In this document: positions 59,681-64,000 of the stretch, piece after piece | How the letters are laid out: the number at the start of each line of letters is the position of its first letter | Numbering within the stretch: position 1 is the stretch's first letter | Assembly (NCBI RefSeq): GCF_021032705.1 | Contig: NZ_JAHVXI010000006.1 | Coordinates: 1-64,000 of the forward strand | Reading direction: 5' to 3' | Length of the DNA: 64,000 bases | Source of the DNA: Psychroserpens luteolus | GTDB taxonomy: Bacteria; Bacteroidota; Bacteroidia; Flavobacteriales; Flavobacteriaceae | The notes under the pieces: generated by a model | What the model was told of the DNA's origin: nothing | What the model saw: only the letters and a program-made list of their open reading frames with translations | Database searches by the model: none | Made by a program: the position numbers and the translations under genes

Positions 59681-61237
59681 ATGATACTTCTACTTCAAAA
59701 TCAATCATTAGACGAGCAAATCAACGAAAAATTTAGTGCAGCAACCCAATGGTTTGTTGATGCTATTTTTGCCGAAATTCCAATTACTGAAACGGTAGGT
59801 ATTCCTTGGGTATTGATTGTCTTAATTTTAGGAGCAGGATATTTTACGTTCTATTATAGATTTATCAATATTAGGGCATTTTTAACTGCGATTAAAGTAG
59901 TTAGAGGAGCTTATGATGACTTGGAAGAATCGGGTACTGTATCGGTATCAGATGCCGTATCATCAGTTGATGGTGATAATCCGGATACAATACGAGTAGA
60001 AGGTCATGGTGATGGAGAGGTAAGTCACTTTCAGGCATTAACTGCTGCAGTTTCAGCTACGGTAGGTTTAGGAAATATTGCAGGCGTGGCTATTGCTTTA
60101 TCAATTGGTGGAGCAGGCGCTACTTTTTGGATGGTCCTGGTCGGATTGTTGGGCATGTCTTCAAAATTTGTAGAGTGCACACTTGGTGTAAAATATAGAG
60201 AGGTAGATGCTAATGGCACTGTATATGGTGGCCCCATGTATTATCTAAAGAAGGGATTATCTGAAAAAGGACTAGCTAAACTTGGGAAAGTTTTGGCAGT
60301 TGCTTTCGCCATTATGTGTATTGGTGGCTCTTTTGGTGGTGGAAATATGTTCCAAGTGAATCAAGCATTTAAACTCTTCGAATATGTTACAGGAGGCGAC
60401 TCTAGTTTTTTATCGGGTCATGGTTGGGTTTTCGGATTGATAATGGCAATCTTTGTTGGTATCGTTATTATTGGAGGGATAAAGAAAATTGCCAAGGTAA
60501 CTGATAAGGTTGTACCAGTAATGGTGGTCGTTTATTTACTGGCTGTTTTAATAATTTTGGGTCTAAACTTCTCTAAAATTCCAGATGCTTTTGCTGCAAT
60601 TTGGGATGGGGCTTTTAGTCCGCAAGGTATTGGAGGCGGATTTGTAGGTGTACTTATCCAAGGATTTAAACGTGCTGCATTTAGTAATGAAGCAGGAATT
60701 GGGAGTAGTTCTATTGCTCATAGTGCCGTAAAAACAAAGCATCCAGCTAGTGAAGGGTTAGTCGCCTTGCTAGAGCCATTCATAGATACTGTTTTGGTGT
60801 GTACGATGACCGCTTTAGTTTTAATTATTACTGGTCAAGTAGACACTAGTACAGAAATTAGTTTTGAGCAAGGTGTTATTTTAACAGCAACTGCTTTGGA
60901 GAGTGGTATATCATGGTTTCCTTATGTACTTACCGTCGCTGTAATATTATTTGCTTTCTCTTCTATGATCTCATGGTCTTATTATGGCTATCAATCTTGG
61001 AGTTTTCTCTTCGGAAGAGGAAAGAAAACAGAATATACCTATAAATTACTTTTTTGTGTATTTACAGTTATTGGTGCAGCGGCAACATTAACAGCAGTAG
61101 TAGACTTTAGTGATGCTATGGTGTTTTCAATGTTGGTACCTAATATGATTGGTCTATTTTTGCTTCGTAAGAAAGTAGCTTTAGAATTGTCAAAATATCA
61201 ATTGCTAATTAAGAAGACCTTAAAGCGAAAAGTCTAA
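59681..61237 (+). CDS. Alanine/glycine:cation symporter (AGCS family)
   Basis: From ATG 59681 the product is about 518 aa with some 11 helices. Family motifs are TAAVSATVGLGNIAGVAIALSIGGAGATFWM, YGGPMYYLKKGL, FKRAAFSNEAGIGSSSIAHSAVKTKHPASEGLVALLEPFIDT and SSMISWSYYGYQSWSFLFGRG. It imports alanine or glycine with sodium. The reading frame extends 36 bases further up to a TTG, but the ATG suits the family's N-terminus. Its stop overlaps the stop of the convergent 61234 gene. Confidence 0.93.
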   Translation: MILLLQNQSLDEQINEKFSAATQWFVDAIFAEIPITETVGIPWVLIVLILGAGYFTFYYRFINIRAFLTAIKVVRGAYDDLEESGTVSVSDAVSSVDGDNPDTIRVEGHGDGEVSHFQALTAAVSATVGLGNIAGVAIALSIGGAGATFWMVLVGLLGMSSKFVECTLGVKYREVDANGTVYGGPMYYLKKGLSEKGLAKLGKVLAVAFAIMCIGGSFGGGNMFQVNQAFKLFEYVTGGDSSFLSGHGWVFGLIMAIFVGIVIIGGIKKIAKVTDKVVPVMVVVYLLAVLIILGLNFSKIPDAFAAIWDGAFSPQGIGGGFVGVLIQGFKRAAFSNEAGIGSSSIAHSAVKTKHPASEGLVALLEPFIDTVLVCTMTALVLIITGQVDTSTEISFEQGVILTATALESGISWFPYVLTVAVILFAFSSMISWSYYGYQSWSFLFGRGKKTEYTYKLLFCVFTVIGAAATLTAVVDFSDAMVFSMLVPNMIGLFLLRKKVALELSKYQLLIKKTLKRKV

Positions 61238-61629
61238 AGCGTCATCATCCACGAACGTTGCAAGCGCTTGAATTTTTTGAGCTCACTTTGAAGAATAGGT
61301 AAGAAATCTTTTCCATTACTATTACAGTGCTGTAGACGATTACAGTTAAGATGTAAACGATGAGTTAAGCGTTCTATAGAATCTAGATGTTTATGTTTTT
61401 TATCTGAAAAACGCTCGGCCTGAGCTTTTTCTATTTCGGGAGCTAAAGATTCAGATTGTTGAATGATATCTCCAGAAAAATAAATATCTGCATCTTCTGT
61501 ACCGTCAGGTCTTAAATATGATAAATCGTGGTTGATATACGTAGAAATGCTTCTTGATAGCACAAGAATATCCATAGCCTTTTGATATATAGGCAGTTCT
61601 GACAGGTTTGATGGTAGGTTATAATTCAT
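61234..61629 (-). CDS. Helical protein of unknown function
   Basis: From ATG 61629 it is 131 aa, starting MNYNLPSNLSELPIYQKAMDILVLSRSI. A further ATG at 61674 would add 15 residues. All-helical with a conserved-looking LSRSISTYINHDLSYL stretch and a basic C-terminal helix (LQSELKKFKRLQRSWMM). It resembles four-helix-bundle proteins of the 23S-rRNA-intervening-sequence type in outline (Y.KA.....). Function unknown. It is divergent from the AsnC gene. Confidence 0.65.
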   Translation of the reverse strand: MNYNLPSNLSELPIYQKAMDILVLSRSISTYINHDLSYLRPDGTEDADIYFSGDIIQQSESLAPEIEKAQAERFSDKKHKHLDSIERLTHRLHLNCNRLQHCNSNGKDFLPILQSELKKFKRLQRSWMMTL

Positions 61630-61745
61630 TTTTTCAATAGCAATGGTAACAAAATTAGTGACAAGTAACGACATGTCACTTTATTATTTAAAGTAAAAAC
61701 GTATATTTGATTTAATTATTAACGTATATTTTAAAATTACTTTAA

Positions 61746-62189
61746 ATGTATATTGACTCTTTAAATTGGAACATTTTAAAATGTCTACAACTCAGTGCTA
61801 GACAATCTAATGCCGAAATTGGTCGTCAGGTTGGTATTAGTTCTCCAGCTGTTTCAGAGCGTATAAAGAAAATGGAAGATGCTGGTATTATTGAAAGTTA
61901 TAACGCTTTAGTATCTCCTTTTGAGGTTGGATATCAACTTAAAGCTTTAATTACTCTAAGGGCATTTATGGGCATGCTAAAGCCTTTTTTAGAAAAAGTG
62001 AAAACTTATGATGAAGTGATTAATTGTTACCGAATTACTGGTAATGAAAATATAGTAATGGAGGTGGTTTTAAAAAATCAAAAACATCTAGAGTCCTTTA
62101 TTGATCAATTGATTGTTTATGGTGAAACCAAAACACAAATTGTACTATCTCATGTGATTAAACATAATGAAGTTAAACCTCTAAAATAA
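61746..62189 (+). CDS. Lrp/AsnC family transcriptional regulator
   Basis: The 147-aa product starts with the AsnC helix-turn-helix (WNILKCLQLSARQSNAEIGRQVGISSPAVSERIKKMEDAGIIESYNALVS) and ends with the RAM ligand domain (KALITLRAF....CYRITGNENIVMEVVLKNQKHLESFIDQL). Such proteins bind amino acids and control their metabolism. Nearby it could act on the AGCS symporter, the 61234 gene or its own promoter. It is convergent with the DJ-1-type gene, with 2 bp between. Confidence 0.93.
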   Translation: MYIDSLNWNILKCLQLSARQSNAEIGRQVGISSPAVSERIKKMEDAGIIESYNALVSPFEVGYQLKALITLRAFMGMLKPFLEKVKTYDEVINCYRITGNENIVMEVVLKNQKHLESFIDQLIVYGETKTQIVLSHVIKHNEVKPLK

Positions 62190-62191
62190 TA

Positions 62192-62953
62192 CTATTTTTC
62201 AATTATTAGATGCGGTACTTCGCCTAGTTTCCAATCAATAACTAAACCTCCTGCTAGACTTTTAGCTATATCTTTTCCATAGAGATATTCACATAAGTAT
62301 AGTGCTGCTTCAAATGATTTTGCACCACCAGCAGAGGTAATGTATTTTCCGTCATGAACAAATAGCACTTCTTTTCTTATATCCAATTCTGGAAAACGTT
62401 TTCTCATCGTATCAATGTCACTTGGAAATGTTGTCGATACGACATGGTCTAATAGTCCAGCTTGTGCTAAAACAAAAGCACCATCACAATGTGAGGTGAT
62501 AAATTGCGCCTCTTTATCAACACGTTTAACAAAATCAATCATGACTTGATCATCTAGGTCTGTATCTAAATGGTGTTCGGCACTTGGTACAACAAGAATA
62601 TCAATTTTTGGTAGTTTATCTTCGGTATAATTAAAATCTGGTAAGATGCGCATACCTTCAAAAGTGACAATTGGTTCATCTGTTTTAGCCACAGTAAATA
62701 CATTCATAGCTTTGATACTATCTCTAAAAATAGTATGCTGAAAAATGTCAAAAGGTGCAGTTAACTCTGTGTTATAGACACCATCCATAATTAAAAAAGC
62801 GACATTATAGCGATTGGGTTCTAGCTTAGGAAACTGTTTTTTATTCTCTTTTATTTCAGTTTGCACCTCATCAGTTTTTAGGCTCTCTTTCTTTTCAGAA
62901 GTACTACAACTCACAATTAATGATAGTGCTAGTATATAAATAATATGTTTCAT
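62192..62953 (-). CDS. DJ-1/PfpI family lipoprotein
   Basis: From ATG 62953 the 253-aa product has a lipoprotein signal (LIVSCSTSEKK) and a DJ-1/PfpI fold: NVAFLIMDGVYNTELTAPFDIFQ, DILVVPSAEHH, the nucleophile elbow ITSHCDGAFVLAQAGLLD with catalytic-type Cys, and ITSAGGAKSFEAALYL. It is close to the GlxA-type amidotransferase branch without the AraC domain. A longer frame runs 34 codons further upstream, across the end of the VOC gene, and is not credible. The substrate in the envelope is unknown. Confidence 0.85.
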   Translation of the reverse strand: MKHIIYILALSLIVSCSTSEKKESLKTDEVQTEIKENKKQFPKLEPNRYNVAFLIMDGVYNTELTAPFDIFQHTIFRDSIKAMNVFTVAKTDEPIVTFEGMRILPDFNYTEDKLPKIDILVVPSAEHHLDTDLDDQVMIDFVKRVDKEAQFITSHCDGAFVLAQAGLLDHVVSTTFPSDIDTMRKRFPELDIRKEVLFVHDGKYITSAGGAKSFEAALYLCEYLYGKDIAKSLAGGLVIDWKLGEVPHLIIEK

Positions 62954-62963
62954 TATAAGTGTT

Positions 62964-63341
62964 TTAATTAATACGCCAGGGCGGATTTTTTCTATTACTA
63001 CCTGCTTTAAATAGTATGATGTGATTGTTATCCAAATCATGTAAATGGGCTTCACGCCATAACCAATCTTTGTCTTCAGGTTCTGAAGTAAATATAATCC
63101 CTTTTTGCTGAAGTTCCTTTACTAATTTATCGAGATTATCATCTTCAAAATAAATTGTAATACCGTTACCACTAGGTAATGTGTTTACTTTGTGGATGGA
63201 AAATGTCGCATGGCCATCTGGACACTCAAAGCGCACATAGCGAGGCAAGGCATCAACAATGAGTTTAAGCCCCAAAGTTTGATAAAACTCTGAGGCTTTT
63301 TTTACATCTATTGATGGTATTGTAATTTGGTTTAAATTCAT
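62964..63341 (-). CDS. VOC (glyoxalase/bleomycin-resistance-like) family protein
   Basis: The 125-aa product is one VOC fold made of two beta-alpha-beta-beta-beta units: ITIPSIDVKKASEFYQTLGLKLI, RFECPDGHATFSI, and ITIYFEDDNLDKLVKEL, REAHLHDLDNNHIILFKAG. Metal-ligand positions of glyoxalase type (H, E) are partly present (EAHLHD). It begins 4 bases inside the MFS gene's stop (ATGA-type overlap), so both are translated together. Function unknown; lactoyl- or antibiotic-binding are possible. Confidence 0.85.
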   Translation of the reverse strand: MNLNQITIPSIDVKKASEFYQTLGLKLIVDALPRYVRFECPDGHATFSIHKVNTLPSGNGITIYFEDDNLDKLVKELQQKGIIFTSEPEDKDWLWREAHLHDLDNNHIILFKAGSNRKNPPWRIN

Positions 63342-64000
63342 ACGTGGAGTTTTTTAGTTTTCAATCTATTATTGAGCGTAAACAAAATCAAAGCACATAC
63401 AAAGGCGATGGCAGTTATGATATACCACGTACTATCGTATCCTAATTTGCCTGTCATTTGCAACCCAGCATTATGTCCAAAGATATGAGCGATAGAAAAT
63501 GACATAGAATATAAGGCCATATATTCTCCTTGATTTCCTTTTTTAGCTCTTTCTACAGCAAAAGCATTTGAAAACGGAAAGGCTACCATCTCACCAAATG
63601 TCATTAACAGCATACCAACTACCAAAACACCAGTCCAACTTGTCAGATTTAAAACGAGTAGACTTAAACCAGTTAAAACGGCTCCAGCAAACATAAGACT
63701 CAACTTTGAGTGTCTAGAATCTTCTAACCACTTAATCAATGGCATTTCAAAGATGAATATGATAAACCCGTTAAGACCTAAAAGCAATCCAATTTCTAAT
63801 TCACTCAGGATATGTACATCTTTATAATAGATCGTAATGGTAGAAAAATATTGTAAGAACACAATTCCAAACAAAGCCATGGCGATTAAGAATACTAAAA
63901 ATGCTTTATCGTTGTATGCCGAATCAGGATTGTCATTTTCAATGGTATCTAATACTTTTGCCTTTTTTGGGTTCAATACTTTAATCATAACAAAAGTTGC
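63338..64000 (-). CDS. MFS transporter, C-terminal half, cut by the window edge
   Basis: The frame is open to the right edge, so the in-window ATG at 63988 is internal. The 220 visible residues cover about six helices with a conserved GLLLGLNGFIIFIFEMPLIKWLED motif between helices 7 and 9 (the MFS signature loop repeat) and FGEMVAFPFSNAFAVERA. This is the second half of a 12-helix major facilitator. Its start and first half lie outside. It overlaps the VOC gene by 4 bases. Confidence 0.85.
   Translation of the reverse strand, partial: ATFVMIKVLNPKKAKVLDTIENDNPDSAYNDKAFLVFLIAMALFGIVFLQYFSTITIYYKDVHILSELEIGLLLGLNGFIIFIFEMPLIKWLEDSRHSKLSLMFAGAVLTGLSLLVLNLTSWTGVLVVGMLLMTFGEMVAFPFSNAFAVERAKKGNQGEYMALYSMSFSIAHIFGHNAGLQMTGKLGYDSTWYIITAIAFVCALILFTLNNRLKTKKLHV

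Overview
The window is 64 kb of an AT-rich chromosome from a member of the Bacteroidetes, almost certainly family Flavobacteriaceae (marine Lacinutrix/Olleya/Psychroserpens/Winogradskyella type; the genus is a guess). The evidence is type IX secretion C-terminal domains (partial gene at the left edge, secreted nuclease at 34.6-36.5 kb), many promoters of the TTG-N19..22-TAnnTTTG type, a Rho factor with a long Asn/Lys/Gln-rich insert, a GSIII glutamine synthetase, DUF3667, DUF4293, DUF1599 and DUF4197 proteins, and lipoproteins with Bacteroidetes-like signals. Most of the window is core chromosome: translation (proS, tRNA-Glu, rpsT, truA, prmA, prfA), transcription termination (rho), central and nucleotide metabolism (tpiA, folP, purM, pyrF, two glutamine synthetases, a fused B12-dependent acyl-CoA mutase), c-di-AMP synthesis (cdaA), proteolysis (clpS) and envelope proteins.

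Layout. 0-8 kb: end of a T9SS cargo gene, a FadL/OmpP1 porin, an unusual Trp/Gly- then Arg/Ser-rich lipoprotein, proS, tRNA-Glu-rpsT, rho, DUF4293, a YfcE-type phosphoesterase. 8-19 kb: truA-ABC exporter; a leftward cdaA plus two DUF3667 zinc-ribbon membrane paralogues; folP with a translationally coupled lipoprotein; DUF1599, a DoxX/BT_3928-type protein, a peptide-type ABC permease with no ordinary start codon, a thioredoxin-like lipoprotein and tpiA. 19-30 kb: prmA, a secreted M57 metalloprotease, clpS, a TetR-controlled RND/MMPL export cluster, and a sulfur cluster (two YeeE/YedE transporters, MBL-double-rhodanese protein, small HMA protein).

29.8-31.8 kb is the accessory region. A tRNA-Arg(ACG) gene carries the left copy of a 14-bp direct repeat whose second copy is 1.8 kb away, immediately followed by what looks like the tRNA's original terminator. 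Between them sit a HEPN-like protein gene, a gene for a small winged-helix-like plus single-membrane-helix protein, a degenerate ORF and two copies of a CCGACAT-N4-CCGACAT motif, but no integrase. Just outside lies a 44-bp tandem repeat that runs into the 3' end of an apparently shortened AraC regulator. This integrase-less two-gene island is the best candidate in the window for an undescribed system.

32-64 kb: SRPBCC membrane protein; a 50-aa unlisted small gene; secreted endonuclease I; a BlaI-BlaR1-like pair with three operators at exact 20-bp intervals over its promoter; a Na/Ca exchanger; divergent GSII and GSIII; an unlisted 46-aa secreted peptide behind a strong palindrome; purM, prfA, pyrF and a metal/cobalamin binding protein; two related small proteins; secreted and lipoprotein genes; an OmpA protein with Pro-Ala-x-Tyr/Thr repeats; icmF; a membrane LuxR-type regulator; an alanine/glycine symporter; AsnC, DJ-1/PfpI and VOC proteins; and a truncated MFS transporter at the right edge. 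No insertion sequence, CRISPR array, rRNA operon or riboswitch was recognised.
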